DNA from: Tianweitania sediminis
Lineage (GTDB): Bacteria > Pseudomonadota > Alphaproteobacteria > Rhizobiales > Rhizobiaceae
Assembly: GCF_017813335.1 (NCBI RefSeq)
Contig: NZ_JAGIYY010000005.1
Location: forward strand, 1 to 64,000
DNA: 64,000 bases
Direction of reading: 5' to 3'
Under the pieces are notes generated by a model. It made no database searches and was not told where the DNA came from. It worked only from the letters and a program-made list of their open reading frames with translations. The position numbers were made by a program, and so were the translations under genes. This document shows, piece by piece, positions 8,312 through 17,765 of this stretch (position 1 is its first letter; each line of letters begins with the position of its first letter).

Positions 8312-9979
8312 ATGTCGAAAGTGCTTTACGGACCACAGCCGCAGGAAGCGAGCGTCGCCGAGATGTTCGCCGCTACCGCTGCGCGGCACCCGCATCTCCC
8401 CTTCGCGGCCTATCGCCAGCGAGGGGCGGGGCCGTTCGTCGAGCTGAGCTACGGCGAGGCGCTGAAACGTGTTCTGGAACTGCGTGCGGCATATCGCGAT
8501 GCAGGATGGGGTCGCGGCGCGCGAGGCGCCATCCTAACTGGTAATCGCCCTGAGTTCTATCTCCACTACCTCGCTCTGAACGGGCTGGGCGTGTCAATCG
8601 TGCCGCTCAATCCAGAGGCCCGGCCGAACGAGATGCTCTATATAATTGAGCATTCCGAGGCTGCTTTCATAGTCGCGGCGGACTATTGCCGCGCGGCGTT
8701 GGCTGAGGCTCTGGCTGGGGCGGATCGCAAACTGCCGATTATAGAAGCGTCCGATTACCAGTCGGGCATTGCGCGCTCGCAGGGACCGGGCGGCGACCCG
8801 GTTGTGGATCTATCAGCAGAGGCAGCGATCCTCTACACATCAGGCACGACGGGGAGACCCAAAGGATGCCTCCTATCCAACCGATACTTCGTCGAGGCCG
8901 GTCGCTTCTATGCGTCCTGGCAAGGAAGGCTGGCCATGCAAGAGGGCAAGGAGCGCCTGCTCAACCCTCTTCCGCTCTTCCATATGAACAATCTCGTGGT
9001 GACCACCACAGCGCTGATCTCGTGCGCCGGCTGCAATGTCATGATCGACCGTTTCTCGCCAACGCGCTGGTGGACCGACTGCAAGGAGTCGGAGGCGACA
9101 CTCATCCACTACCTTGGGGTGATGCCCGCGCTGTTGCTGGCGATGCCGGGCTCGGATGTCGAGCGCGAAAACCTGGTTCGTGCTGGTGTAGGAGCGGGCG
9201 TTGATCCCAAGCATCATCGAGCATTTGAGCAACGCTTCGGCTTCCCGCTTTTGGAGTTGTGGGGCATGACAGAAGTTGGTCGGGGCTTCATCGACAATTT
9301 CGAGCCCCGGCAAGTAGGAACGCGCGCGTTTGGCCGCCCCGCCGGTACTATGCGCGCACGCGTGGTCGACGACGCCATGAACGATGTGGACGCTGGCACG
9401 CCCGGTGAGCTTCTCGTTCAATCTGATGACGAGGATCCGCGCCGAGCCTTCTTCTCCGGCTACCTAAAGGACGAGGCAGCGTCCGGCGCGGCCTGGCACG
9501 ACGACTGGTTTCGCACCGGGGATGTGGTGCGACAAGACGAGAGCGGCATGCTTTACTTCGTCGACCGTAAGAAGAACATCGTGCGTCGGTCCGGCGAGAA
9601 TATCGCCGCCGCGGAGGTCGAAGCCTGCCTTCAGGCGCATCCGAAGGTCGTACAGGCCGCCATCATCGCCGTTCCGGACGATTTGCGGGAGGAGGAGGTG
9701 TTCGCCTGCGTCGTGCTGAAGGGCGACATGCCAGGTGATGCGGCGACGGCGCACGAACTCTTTGAATGGTCGCTGGGTCGGCTCTCCTACTTCAAGGCTC
9801 CAGGCTACGTCTGCTTCCGCAAAGACCTGCCGACCACCGGAACCCAGAAGATCCAGAAAGCGCTAATTTTTGCTGAAGAGGAGAATCCGGTCCAATTGGC
9901 CGACACATACGATTTCAGAGATCTGAAGCGTAAGGCTCGAGTAGAATGCCCCGTTTGTTCCATGGAGCAGGCCCGATGA
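8312..9979 (+). CDS. AMP-forming acyl-CoA ligase, CaiC-like
   Basis: This 555-residue adenylate-forming enzyme activates a carboxylic acid to its CoA thioester. The phosphate-binding motif YTSGTTGRPKG is at 175-185. Further motifs are the adenine-binding WGMTE segment, the WFRTGDVV hinge region and a C-terminal TTGTQKIQK with the catalytic lysine. The overall pattern is nearest to crotonobetaine/carnitine-CoA ligases. ATG 8312 is chosen because AGGAGG lies 9 bp upstream; a longer reading from 8120 would run inside the previous gene. The stop overlaps the TRAP gene start (ATGA). It probably activates the acid taken up by the adjacent TRAP system. Confidence 0.85.
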   Translation: MSKVLYGPQPQEASVAEMFAATAARHPHLPFAAYRQRGAGPFVELSYGEALKRVLELRAAYRDAGWGRGARGAILTGNRPEFYLHYLALNGLGVSIVPLNPEARPNEMLYIIEHSEAAFIVAADYCRAALAEALAGADRKLPIIEASDYQSGIARSQGPGGDPVVDLSAEAAILYTSGTTGRPKGCLLSNRYFVEAGRFYASWQGRLAMQEGKERLLNPLPLFHMNNLVVTTTALISCAGCNVMIDRFSPTRWWTDCKESEATLIHYLGVMPALLLAMPGSDVERENLVRAGVGAGVDPKHHRAFEQRFGFPLLELWGMTEVGRGFIDNFEPRQVGTRAFGRPAGTMRARVVDDAMNDVDAGTPGELLVQSDDEDPRRAFFSGYLKDEAASGAAWHDDWFRTGDVVRQDESGMLYFVDRKKNIVRRSGENIAAAEVEACLQAHPKVVQAAIIAVPDDLREEEVFACVVLKGDMPGDAATAHELFEWSLGRLSYFKAPGYVCFRKDLPTTGTQKIQKALIFAEEENPVQLADTYDFRDLKRKARVECPVCSMEQAR

Positions 9980-10479
9980 ATACCTTGGTGAAGACGATCG
10001 ACGGCTTGAACACTTGGGTGGGCCGGGTTGTCGGCTGGGTGATGATCTTCATCATGCTGTTGACGGTTTATGACGTAATCGCCCGCGGTTTGTTCAGTGC
10101 CCCGGTGCTATGGGCGTTTGATGTATCAGTGCAGCTCTTCGCTTTGCATTTCATGATAACAGCGGCCTATGCGCTGCTTCACAACGAGCACGTCTCCATT
10201 AACATCTTCAAAGCGCGGCTTGGCCTCCGAACACAGGCGGCGCTTGATATTCTTTCCTATCTTATCTTTTTCTATCCCTTCATGATCATGTTGCTGATTT
10301 ATGGCTGGGACTTCGCCGCTCGATCTTGGGCATCACGTGAAACTAGCTGGGGCGTTGTGGCGCTGCCCGTCTACTACGTGAAGACCGTTATACCCGTGAC
10401 AGCCGTGCTTCTAATGTTGCAGGGGCTGGCCAATATCATCCGATTAGCGGAGATCGTTCGCAAGGGAGATGCGCAATGA
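9976..10479 (+). CDS. TRAP transporter small permease (DctQ family)
   Basis: This 167-residue protein has four predicted hydrophobic segments (about 17-37, 48-66, 90-110 and 133-150) and the DctQ layout. It pairs with the large permease in the inner membrane and helps dock the periplasmic binding protein. It overlaps its neighbours on both sides by ATGA junctions, so the permease genes are translationally coupled to the ligase gene. Confidence 0.85.
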   Translation: MNTLVKTIDGLNTWVGRVVGWVMIFIMLLTVYDVIARGLFSAPVLWAFDVSVQLFALHFMITAAYALLHNEHVSINIFKARLGLRTQAALDILSYLIFFYPFMIMLLIYGWDFAARSWASRETSWGVVALPVYYVKTVIPVTAVLLMLQGLANIIRLAEIVRKGDAQ

Positions 10480-11801
10480 GCGGAGAAGTGATCACCGTTC
10501 TCATGTTCATCGGCCTCCTCATCGGACTTTTCATGGGGCATCCGCTGGCTTTCGTGCTGGGGGGGCTCGCCGTCGTCTTCTCGTTCATCGGTCCTGGGCC
10601 GCAAGTTTTTGGGATCATTATCAACCGCATCTACAGCCAGATGGACAACTATATCCTCATTGCGGTTCCCATGTTCATCTTAATGGCTCGACTTCTCAGC
10701 GACTCCGGTGTCACCGATGACATGTTCCGTGCCCTGCGGCTGATGCTGGGGCGCGTGCGGGGCGGTCTATTGCTGGCGACTGTGGCCATTTCTGTCGTGC
10801 TTGCCGCTACAACAGGCATCATCGGAGCTTCAATGACCGTGATGGGAGTCCTAGCGCTGCCTTCCATGCTTAGATACGGTTACCAGAAAGAATTGAGTAC
10901 CGGCATAATCGCGGCGGGCGGCAGCCTCGGCATCTTAATACCCCCCTCCATAATGCTGGTAATTCTGGGGAGCTATGCTCAGATATCAGTTGGTCAGCTC
11001 TTCGCGGCTGCGCTTGTTCCTGGTCTGATGTTAGCCTTCCTCTATGCACTTTACGCCGGCGTGCTGACGTATTTCCGTCCAGATCTGGGCCCTCCGGTCT
11101 CCGAAGAGGAGTTAAGCGCAACCAATCGGACGGAGATCACAAAGCTCCTCCTCAAAATGGCTGTTCCGCCGCTGCTCCTTATAGCGGGTGTCCTGGGATC
11201 GATTTTCGCCGGCTGGGCTACGACGACCGAAGCGGCATCAATTGGAGCGTTTCTCACGTTCCTCATGGTTATCGTCTACCGGCGCTTTTCCTGGTCCATG
11301 TTCCAAGAGGCAGTCTCGGCGACTGCTCGTACCACTGCGATGGTTCTGTTCGTGATCGTCGGCGCTACTGCTTTCACCGGCGTATTCGTAGCTGTCGGCG
11401 GCACCAGGATCGTTTCTGGGTATCTTGAGGGGCTAGGCTTAGGTGCGTGGGGCATATTTTTCCTGATGATGTTCATCGTATTCGTGCTGGGGATGTTCCT
11501 CGACTGGCTTGGCATCGTCCTAATTTGCTTGCCGATTTTCCTGCCTATCGCGGTCGAGGCCGGCTTTGACCCGCTGTGGTTCGTCATGATGATCGCAATC
11601 GTGCTCCAGACGTCGTTCTTAACCCCGCCGTTTGGCTACGCGCTTTTCTACCTCGAAGGGGTCGCTCCGCCCGGAGTAACAATCGGGCACATCTATCGCG
11701 GGGTAGTGCCGTTCATCATCTTGATCATCTTTGGGGCCGGTCTGTGCATGGTTTTTCCGCAGATCATTACGTGGCTGCCAAGCATCGTCTTCGCGCGCTA
11801 G
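10476..11801 (+). CDS. TRAP transporter large permease (DctM family)
   Basis: This 441-residue, very hydrophobic protein has about 12 membrane segments and the DctM signature region (ATTGIIGASMTVMGVLALP, then GSLGILIPPSIMLVILG). It is the transport channel, driven by a sodium or proton gradient. It overlaps the small-permease gene by 4 bp and is followed 47 bp later by the binding-protein gene. Confidence 0.9.
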   Translation: MSGEVITVLMFIGLLIGLFMGHPLAFVLGGLAVVFSFIGPGPQVFGIIINRIYSQMDNYILIAVPMFILMARLLSDSGVTDDMFRALRLMLGRVRGGLLLATVAISVVLAATTGIIGASMTVMGVLALPSMLRYGYQKELSTGIIAAGGSLGILIPPSIMLVILGSYAQISVGQLFAAALVPGLMLAFLYALYAGVLTYFRPDLGPPVSEEELSATNRTEITKLLLKMAVPPLLLIAGVLGSIFAGWATTTEAASIGAFLTFLMVIVYRRFSWSMFQEAVSATARTTAMVLFVIVGATAFTGVFVAVGGTRIVSGYLEGLGLGAWGIFFLMMFIVFVLGMFLDWLGIVLICLPIFLPIAVEAGFDPLWFVMMIAIVLQTSFLTPPFGYALFYLEGVAPPGVTIGHIYRGVVPFIILIIFGAGLCMVFPQIITWLPSIVFAR

Positions 11802-11848
11802 TCCCGTGCGCGTTGATCTAAGACCTATGGGAGAAAAGGAGGAAGCAC

Positions 11849-12958
11849 ATGAAGCGTTTTATTGGCATCTTGGCGGGCATGGCCGGCCTATTCGCGCTCA
11901 ATTCTAGCTCAGCGCTCGCTCAGGAGGAGAAAGAGCTTACAATCCAGATGACGAGTACCTGGCCGCCGGGCATCAACCTGATCGATTCAGACCAGCATTT
12001 TGTGGATCTAGTTAACCGGCTAGGCGAAGGCACGATACGGATCGAGTTCTTTCCCGGCGAGAGCTTGGTCCCGTCAACGCAGGTATTTGATGCGGTCCAG
12101 TCCGGCTCAATCCAAGCCTCTGGCGACTGGCCCGGCTACTGGGCTGGAACGGATACGGCTTTTTCCCTGATCGGCTCGTTCCCAATGCTGTTTACGGTCC
12201 CAGACTACCTGCTGTGGATCAATCATTGGGGGGGCGCCGAGATGTTCGACGAGATCTACGGCGCCCATAACATAAAATATGTTCCGTATGCCATTTTGAG
12301 CACAGAGTCGGGCCTGCGCTCAACGACGCCGATCAGGTCCTTCAGTGATCTCAACGGAAAGAGGGTGCGTATGTCCGGGCGCCCACAAGGAGCGATATTG
12401 TCCGAATACGGCGCGGCGCAGGTCATGTTGCCTGGCTCGGAGGTCTACCAGTCGCTTGAGCGTGGTGTCGTCGATGCGGCCGAGTTCTCGATGCCGAGCA
12501 CAGATCTCGGCATGGGATTTGGTGAGGTGACCCAGCACAACCTGTCACCGGGCTGGCACCAACCGGCTTCGATCGGCGGCGTGATGATCAATCTCGACGT
12601 TTGGAATGGACTTTCCGACAAGCAGAAGCTGATCATCGAGACCGCAGCAGGAGCAACAATGTCCTGGGCTATCGGTCATTTTGAGAAAACGTCAGCGGAA
12701 GCAGTCCGCGCCTTCGAGGAGGCCGGAACGACCGTTCACAAGCTGAGCGACGAAGACATGGCGCGCGTGCAGACCGTGGCCAACAGGCTCCTCGTAGAAG
12801 AGTCTTGCGCTAATCCGCTGTTCGCGAAGGTTGCCGTCTCGCAGTTGGGATATCTGGAGGATTATCGGGGCTGGCGCGAGATGCAGGGTGAGTTCGCGAT
12901 GGGCCGGAATCTTTCGGAGATGCCGGACATCGAGGCCATCCGCGCCTGCGCGAAATAG
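11849..12958 (+). CDS. TRAP transporter substrate-binding protein (DctP family)
   Basis: This 369-residue periplasmic protein has a clear signal peptide (MKRFIG, a hydrophobic core, then SALAQ with likely cleavage after residue 25). The mature domain includes a GKRVRMSGR segment, in which DctP proteins carry the arginine that holds a carboxylate. It is therefore likely to bind an organic acid. It resembles the FcbT/TakP-like branch seen with aromatic or 2-oxo acids. A strong GGAGG precedes ATG 11849. A terminator-like hairpin follows its stop codon. Confidence 0.88.
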   Translation: MKRFIGILAGMAGLFALNSSSALAQEEKELTIQMTSTWPPGINLIDSDQHFVDLVNRLGEGTIRIEFFPGESLVPSTQVFDAVQSGSIQASGDWPGYWAGTDTAFSLIGSFPMLFTVPDYLLWINHWGGAEMFDEIYGAHNIKYVPYAILSTESGLRSTTPIRSFSDLNGKRVRMSGRPQGAILSEYGAAQVMLPGSEVYQSLERGVVDAAEFSMPSTDLGMGFGEVTQHNLSPGWHQPASIGGVMINLDVWNGLSDKQKLIIETAAGATMSWAIGHFEKTSAEAVRAFEEAGTTVHKLSDEDMARVQTVANRLLVEESCANPLFAKVAVSQLGYLEDYRGWREMQGEFAMGRNLSEMPDIEAIRACAK

Positions 12959-12966
12959 CGCCGACA

Positions 12967-12992
12967 GAAGGGGGCGCCGGTGCGCCCCCTTC
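12967..12992 (+). terminator. Hairpin terminator or attenuator between TRAP and ligase genes
   Basis: A perfect 11-bp stem (GAAGGGGGCGC pairing with GCGCCCCCTTC) encloses a CGGT loop 8 bp after the binding-protein stop. The following bases are pyrimidine-rich but not a pure T run. It could end the upstream transcript or lower expression of the second half of the cluster, which starts only about 35 bp later. Confidence 0.6.
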
Positions 12993-13027
12993 CTTCTTTC
13001 CGCACATCCATCAAGGTGATGATCGCC

Positions 13028-14578
13028 ATGCCCACCGTCATCGGTCAGCCGGTTGACCTTGAACTGGCCCGGCACGCTTCCGCCCTAACTATAGGATCTT
13101 TGTTCGGCTTGCGCGTACGATGCGGACCTGACCGAGTGGCGATCGAGCAGGGTGATAGACGATCGACATATGCAGAGCTCGACCGCCGTACAGATGCGCT
13201 GTCTCATGCTTGGAGAGAACGTGGGATAGTCCGCGGCGACCGCGTCGCGATCCTTTCGGAGAATAGGGTTGAATACGTCGAGTGCCTGCTCGCAGCCGCG
13301 AAGCTTGGGGTCATATTGGCCTGCCAGAACTGGAGGCTTGCTGAGGGCGAGCTGATCCATTGCCTGCAACTCGTCACGCCCACGCTGCTCGTCGCTTCGC
13401 CGCGTCATCTGGAGGCAGCGCGCCGTTGCGCCGGGGACGTTCCGCTGCTCGTGTTGGGCGAGGAATACGAGGCCGCGTTGGAGCGGGCGGAACAGGCGCC
13501 AATTGACGATGAATGTGATCCGGAGGATGGGGTCGTTATTCTTTACACCAGCGGCACAACCGGAATGCCGAAGGGAGCACTCATCAGCCAGCGCGCCGAG
13601 ATCGCGCGGGCGATGATCCAGATGGTTGACATCCCCAACGGTGCAGACGACGCCTTCGTGGCATGGGCGCCGCTGTTCCACATGGTCTCCACGGACACTG
13701 TCTTCATGACCCTGATCCAGGGGGGCAAGGTGATCGTGACGGACGGCTTTGTTCCCGATGAGCTTGCGGAGATCGTAGCAAGGGAGAGGCTGGGGCGGCT
13801 CACTCTCATGCCCGGCATGATAACTCCTTTTCTGGATGCCATGAAGAAGCTGGGCCGCAAACCAGTCGGGGTGAGGTGGGCTGGGGTGATGGCCGATCTG
13901 GTGCCTCGAGAGCAAATCGCGGAGGTCACGCGTCTTCTGGATGCTCCCTATCTGAATAGTTTCGGCTCTACTGAGACCGGGCTACCCCCCGCTTCGCGGT
14001 CCACGATCGCCGTTGGTTTGGTGCCTGAAAAGCTCGACAAGCTTCAAAGCTCCTTCTGCCGGATCAAGCTGGTCGATCCTGAGGACGATGAAGTTTCCGA
14101 CGGTGAACCTGGCGAGCTCACGATCCGCAGTCCGGCGCTCTTCTCTGGCTACTGGAATAATCCCTCGGCCAACGCTGAGGATTTCCGCGGTGGATGGTTC
14201 CACATGGGCGATGTCTTCCGGCGCAATCCGGACGGGACCCTATCCTTCGTCGACAGACGCAAGTATCTGATAAAGTCGGGCGGTGAGAACATCTATCCCG
14301 CCGAGATCGAGCGCGTGCTCCTTTCGGATCCGCTGGTCAGGGACGCAGTCGTCGTGCGCAAGAGCGACGGCCAATGGGGCGAAATCCCCATAGCGTTGGT
14401 CGTGCGGCTCGACGAAGCACTCACCGTCGAGAGCCTGCGCGAACGCTGCGCTCGGTCGATCGCCAGGTACAAAATTCCGAAGGAGTTCCATTTCGTCAGT
14501 GAAGACGACCTGCCGCGTAGCACGACCGGCAAAATCAAGCGCCACGATCTCGAAGAACGTTTTTCTGGGACCAGCTAG
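13028..14578 (+). CDS. AMP-forming acyl-CoA synthetase
   Basis: This 516-residue adenylate-forming enzyme has YTSGTTGMPKG at about 173-183, the FGSTETG adenine motif, the GWFHMGDV hinge segment and a C-terminal STTGKIKR carrying the catalytic lysine. It is a second CoA ligase in the cluster and is less like CaiC than the first, so the two may act on different acids or on different steps. The start could also be ATG 13019; 13028 has the better spacing from AAGGTG. The stop codon is followed directly by the next gene's ATG with no gap. Confidence 0.85.
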   Translation: MPTVIGQPVDLELARHASALTIGSLFGLRVRCGPDRVAIEQGDRRSTYAELDRRTDALSHAWRERGIVRGDRVAILSENRVEYVECLLAAAKLGVILACQNWRLAEGELIHCLQLVTPTLLVASPRHLEAARRCAGDVPLLVLGEEYEAALERAEQAPIDDECDPEDGVVILYTSGTTGMPKGALISQRAEIARAMIQMVDIPNGADDAFVAWAPLFHMVSTDTVFMTLIQGGKVIVTDGFVPDELAEIVARERLGRLTLMPGMITPFLDAMKKLGRKPVGVRWAGVMADLVPREQIAEVTRLLDAPYLNSFGSTETGLPPASRSTIAVGLVPEKLDKLQSSFCRIKLVDPEDDEVSDGEPGELTIRSPALFSGYWNNPSANAEDFRGGWFHMGDVFRRNPDGTLSFVDRRKYLIKSGGENIYPAEIERVLLSDPLVRDAVVVRKSDGQWGEIPIALVVRLDEALTVESLRERCARSIARYKIPKEFHFVSEDDLPRSTTGKIKRHDLEERFSGTS

Positions 14579-15385
14579 ATGTCAAAAATCCTCTTTCAGA
14601 AGCATGGTCACGTCGCGTTGATGACGATCAACCGCCCCGAGGTTCGAAATGCGTTTGACGCTGAGACGCTTTGCCTGATGGCTGATACCTTCGAAGAGGT
14701 GCGCAGGGACGAAGCCGTAAGGGCGCTGGTGGTGACAGGCGCTGGTGACAAGGCGTTCAGCGCAGGAGCTGATCTCGGCAAACTGATCCCGCTGATGACC
14801 GGCGCGCGGACACCGGAAGACGAGTCCGAGCATAGGCTCAAAGCGGATGATACTCTCCTCAGTCGCGGCATACTGCGAGGGTACGATGTCGTGAAGCCTG
14901 TTATCGCCGCCATCAATGGCTCTGCAATCGCCGGTGGGATGGAGCTTTGCCAAGGAACCGACATTCGCATCGCTTCTGAGACGGCGAAGTTTGGTGTTCA
15001 GGAAGTGAAATGGGCGATCTTTCCTGCCGGCGGTTCCACCGTACGCCTTCCACAGCAGCTTTCAATGCCGCGTGCTATGGAGTTGCTGCTCACCGGTGAC
15101 CTCATCGACGCAAATAAAGCTCTTGAATGGGGCTTCCTCAACCGCGTGGTGCCAGCTGCACAGGTGCTGTCGGCGGCCTTCGATATCGCCGAGCGAATCG
15201 CGCGCAACGGTCCTATCGCGGTTCAGGCAATCCGCCGCTCAGCACGTGCATGTCTTGGATACACAGAAGCCGAGGCTCTCGCCATGGAATTGAGTTTCGC
15301 CGCACCAGTGTTCGCAAGCGAGGATGCTCGCGAAGGCCCCCGGAGCTTCATCGAGAAGCGTTCGCCGGTCTATCACGGCCGCTAA
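14579..15385 (+). CDS. Enoyl-CoA hydratase/isomerase family protein
   Basis: This 268-residue crotonase-fold protein has oxyanion-hole segments GDKAFSAGADL and NGSAIAGGMELCQGTD. The position of the usual second catalytic glutamate is occupied around VKWAIFPAGGS, so hydratase activity is plausible but not assured. ATG 14579 abuts the upstream TAG. It is the second crotonase in the cluster and probably serves a beta-oxidation step after activation by the neighbouring ligase. Confidence 0.82.
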   Translation: MSKILFQKHGHVALMTINRPEVRNAFDAETLCLMADTFEEVRRDEAVRALVVTGAGDKAFSAGADLGKLIPLMTGARTPEDESEHRLKADDTLLSRGILRGYDVVKPVIAAINGSAIAGGMELCQGTDIRIASETAKFGVQEVKWAIFPAGGSTVRLPQQLSMPRAMELLLTGDLIDANKALEWGFLNRVVPAAQVLSAAFDIAERIARNGPIAVQAIRRSARACLGYTEAEALAMELSFAAPVFASEDAREGPRSFIEKRSPVYHGR

Positions 15386-15403
15386 ACGGCAGGAGCAGTC
15401 GCC

Positions 15404-16078
15404 ATGATCGAACTTCATCATTGCTTTGGAGCGCGATCGTTTCGACCGCTCTGGACGTTAGAAGAGATGGGGCTGAACTACCGCCTGCATCTGCTTCCTT
15501 TCCCGCCGCGCTTTGCATCGCCTGGCTACAAGGACATCAATCCGCTCGGCACCGTTCCGCTTTTCGTGGACGGCGACCTGCGCATGACCGAATCGAGTGC
15601 GATCAGTCACTATATCGCCCGCCGATATGGCCCGTCGCCGCTCGCTGTCGAGCCTGACGATACCGAGTATGGTGCCTTCCTGAACTGGACGCATTTCGGC
15701 GAGGCAACGTTGACCTTTCCGCAGACGCTGGTGCTTCGCTACCGCCACTTCGAAAACGCCGAGCGGCAAAACGCCCAAGTCGCAGATGATTACGCGCGCT
15801 GGTTCCTGGCCCGTCTACGGGCGGTCGAGTCGGTACTCCAGGATCGGGACCACCTTTGCGCAGGCCGCTTCACCGTCGCCGACATTTCGGTCGGCTATGC
15901 GCTGAAGCTCGCGGGCGTCATCGGTCTCAACAGCGAGTTTGGTCCCCGTGTGCAGGCGTACTGGTCAGGCCTTCAGGAGCGCGACGGCTACAGCCGCGCC
16001 CGTGCCGCCGAAGAACATGCCGCCGCGGTACTCGGCCCGCTTGACCCGTTCGGCAGGATGGTCGAGGACGCTTCATGA
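15404..16078 (+). CDS. Glutathione S-transferase family protein
   Basis: This 224-residue protein has a thioredoxin-like N-terminal domain (RSFRPLWTLEEMGL, then the cis-Pro region NPLGTVPLFVDGD and TESSAISHYIA, the glutathione-binding SNAIL-type motif). An all-helical C-terminal domain follows, including the conserved FTVADISVGYAL. It may remove a reactive electrophilic intermediate of the pathway or act as a ligase or isomerase. The substrate is unknown. Its stop overlaps the GMC oxidoreductase start. Confidence 0.85.
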   Translation: MIELHHCFGARSFRPLWTLEEMGLNYRLHLLPFPPRFASPGYKDINPLGTVPLFVDGDLRMTESSAISHYIARRYGPSPLAVEPDDTEYGAFLNWTHFGEATLTFPQTLVLRYRHFENAERQNAQVADDYARWFLARLRAVESVLQDRDHLCAGRFTVADISVGYALKLAGVIGLNSEFGPRVQAYWSGLQERDGYSRARAAEEHAAAVLGPLDPFGRMVEDAS

Positions 16079-17730
16079 GCGGCGATACTGCGAAGCCCGC
16101 CGACACGTTCGACTATGTTGTGATCGGTACCGGCGCTGCCGGTTCCGTGATCGCCGCACGGTTGGCTGAGGACGAGGGCGTGAGTATCTGCGCTCTTGAA
16201 AGCGGTCCCCCCGACCGTCACCCCTACATCCATCTGCCCGCTGGCTTCATCAAGATCATGTTCAACCCGAAATACACCTGGCAGTTCAAGACTGAGCCCG
16301 GCGAGGGCGTCAACGGCCGGCAGGTGATCATGCCACTCGGCCGAACTGTCGGCGGGTCAAGCTCCATCAACGGCATGGTGATCAATCGAGGTCAGGCTGC
16401 CGATTTCGACAGCTGGGCGCAGAGCGGCAACCGCGGCTGGGCCTACCGAGACGTGCTACCCTATTTCCGACGGTTTGAGAGAAGACTCGGCGACTTTGAT
16501 CCGGCCTATCGCGGCGGGGATGGCAATATTCCTGTTTCGGATCTGGATTGGATTCATCCCATCTGTGAGGCTTTCATAGAAGGCGCGCAATCTATCGGTA
16601 TTCCGCGCAATCCCGACTATAACAGCGGGGAGCAGCCTGGCGTGGGATACTTCCAGAGGGCCATTCATCGCGGCTGGCGCATGAGCGCGGGCCGCACTTA
16701 TCTCCTTCCGGCCATGAAACGCACCCGTCGCATCGATCTTCGGACCAGGGCGCGCGCGACAAGCATCATCTTCGAAGGAAGACGGGCAGTAGGGGTACGC
16801 TTTGTCGACGAGCGCGACCGCACGACCATTCGCGAAGTAAGGGCTAGGCGCGAGGTGATCGTATGCGCGGGAACGATCAACACCCCGCGCCTTCTCCAGC
16901 TCTCCGGTATTGGACCGAGGAGACATCTCGCCGAACTCGGCGTGCCGGTCATCCACGACCTCGCCGGTGTCGGCGAGAATTTCCGAGATCATTGCTCTGT
17001 GCGGGTAGTGGCGCGCGGCAGACCGGGTCACTTGACGATGAACGAGCTGACGCGTGGCGTGCGTCTTTGGGGGCAGGCTCTGCGATGGGCGACTGGCAGG
17101 CCGAGCGTCCTCGCACTCAGCCCCTCCCTTGTCCACTGCTTCTGGAAATCCGAGCCCGAGATGGACGGCGCCGACCTGCAGGTCGTCTTCACGCCGGCAA
17201 GCTATAAGCAGGGCTTCGTCAGTCTGCTCGACGACTTCCCGGGGATGAGCTGCGGTGTCTGGCAGCACCGGCCCGAAAGTAGGGGCTATGTACGAGCCAC
17301 ATCGCTGGACCCGTTTGTTGACCCCGCCATTCAGCCCAACTACCTGACCCATCCGGTCGACCAGCGCGCCATGATCAAAGGTATCCGGCTGGCTAGGAGA
17401 CTTTTGCGGACGGAGCCCATGAGCCGCTTCGTCGAGCGCGAGACATTCCCCGATCCAGCGATGGAGTCCGACGCGGACATCCTGAACTGGGCGCGCCAGT
17501 ACGGCGCCAGCGTGTGGCATCTGATCGGCACTGCGCGTATGGGCCCAAGGAACGACCCCGCCGCAGTGGTTGACCACAAGTTGCGGGTTCATGGGCTGGA
17601 ACGGCTGAGGGTCGTTGATGCCTCCATCATGCCGACCATGCCTTCGGCCAACACCTATGCGTCGACCCTGATGATAGCCGAGAAGGCGGCTGACATGATC
17701 CGCGGACGATCCTTCCCATCAGATTTTTAG
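16075..17730 (+). CDS. GMC-family FAD-dependent oxidoreductase (alcohol/choline dehydrogenase-like)
   Basis: This 551-residue flavoprotein has an N-terminal dinucleotide fold (VVIGTGAAGSVIAARL at about 13-28, then ALESG) and GMC signature 1 (GRTVGGSSSINGMV). It also has signature 2 (GTINTPRLLQLSGIGP) and a C-terminal active site with WHLIGTARMG and an Asn in SANTYAS. It probably oxidises a primary alcohol to an aldehyde. In a terpenoid pathway that fits the entry step before acid formation, but this is inference. It is the last gene of the forward run and is convergent with the HMG-CoA reductase, 35 bp away. Confidence 0.88.
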   Translation: MSGDTAKPADTFDYVVIGTGAAGSVIAARLAEDEGVSICALESGPPDRHPYIHLPAGFIKIMFNPKYTWQFKTEPGEGVNGRQVIMPLGRTVGGSSSINGMVINRGQAADFDSWAQSGNRGWAYRDVLPYFRRFERRLGDFDPAYRGGDGNIPVSDLDWIHPICEAFIEGAQSIGIPRNPDYNSGEQPGVGYFQRAIHRGWRMSAGRTYLLPAMKRTRRIDLRTRARATSIIFEGRRAVGVRFVDERDRTTIREVRARREVIVCAGTINTPRLLQLSGIGPRRHLAELGVPVIHDLAGVGENFRDHCSVRVVARGRPGHLTMNELTRGVRLWGQALRWATGRPSVLALSPSLVHCFWKSEPEMDGADLQVVFTPASYKQGFVSLLDDFPGMSCGVWQHRPESRGYVRATSLDPFVDPAIQPNYLTHPVDQRAMIKGIRLARRLLRTEPMSRFVERETFPDPAMESDADILNWARQYGASVWHLIGTARMGPRNDPAAVVDHKLRVHGLERLRVVDASIMPTMPSANTYASTLMIAEKAADMIRGRSFPSDF

Positions 17731-17765
17731 GCGTTTTCGAGTGTTCCGCCGGTCACGAAAGTCTC

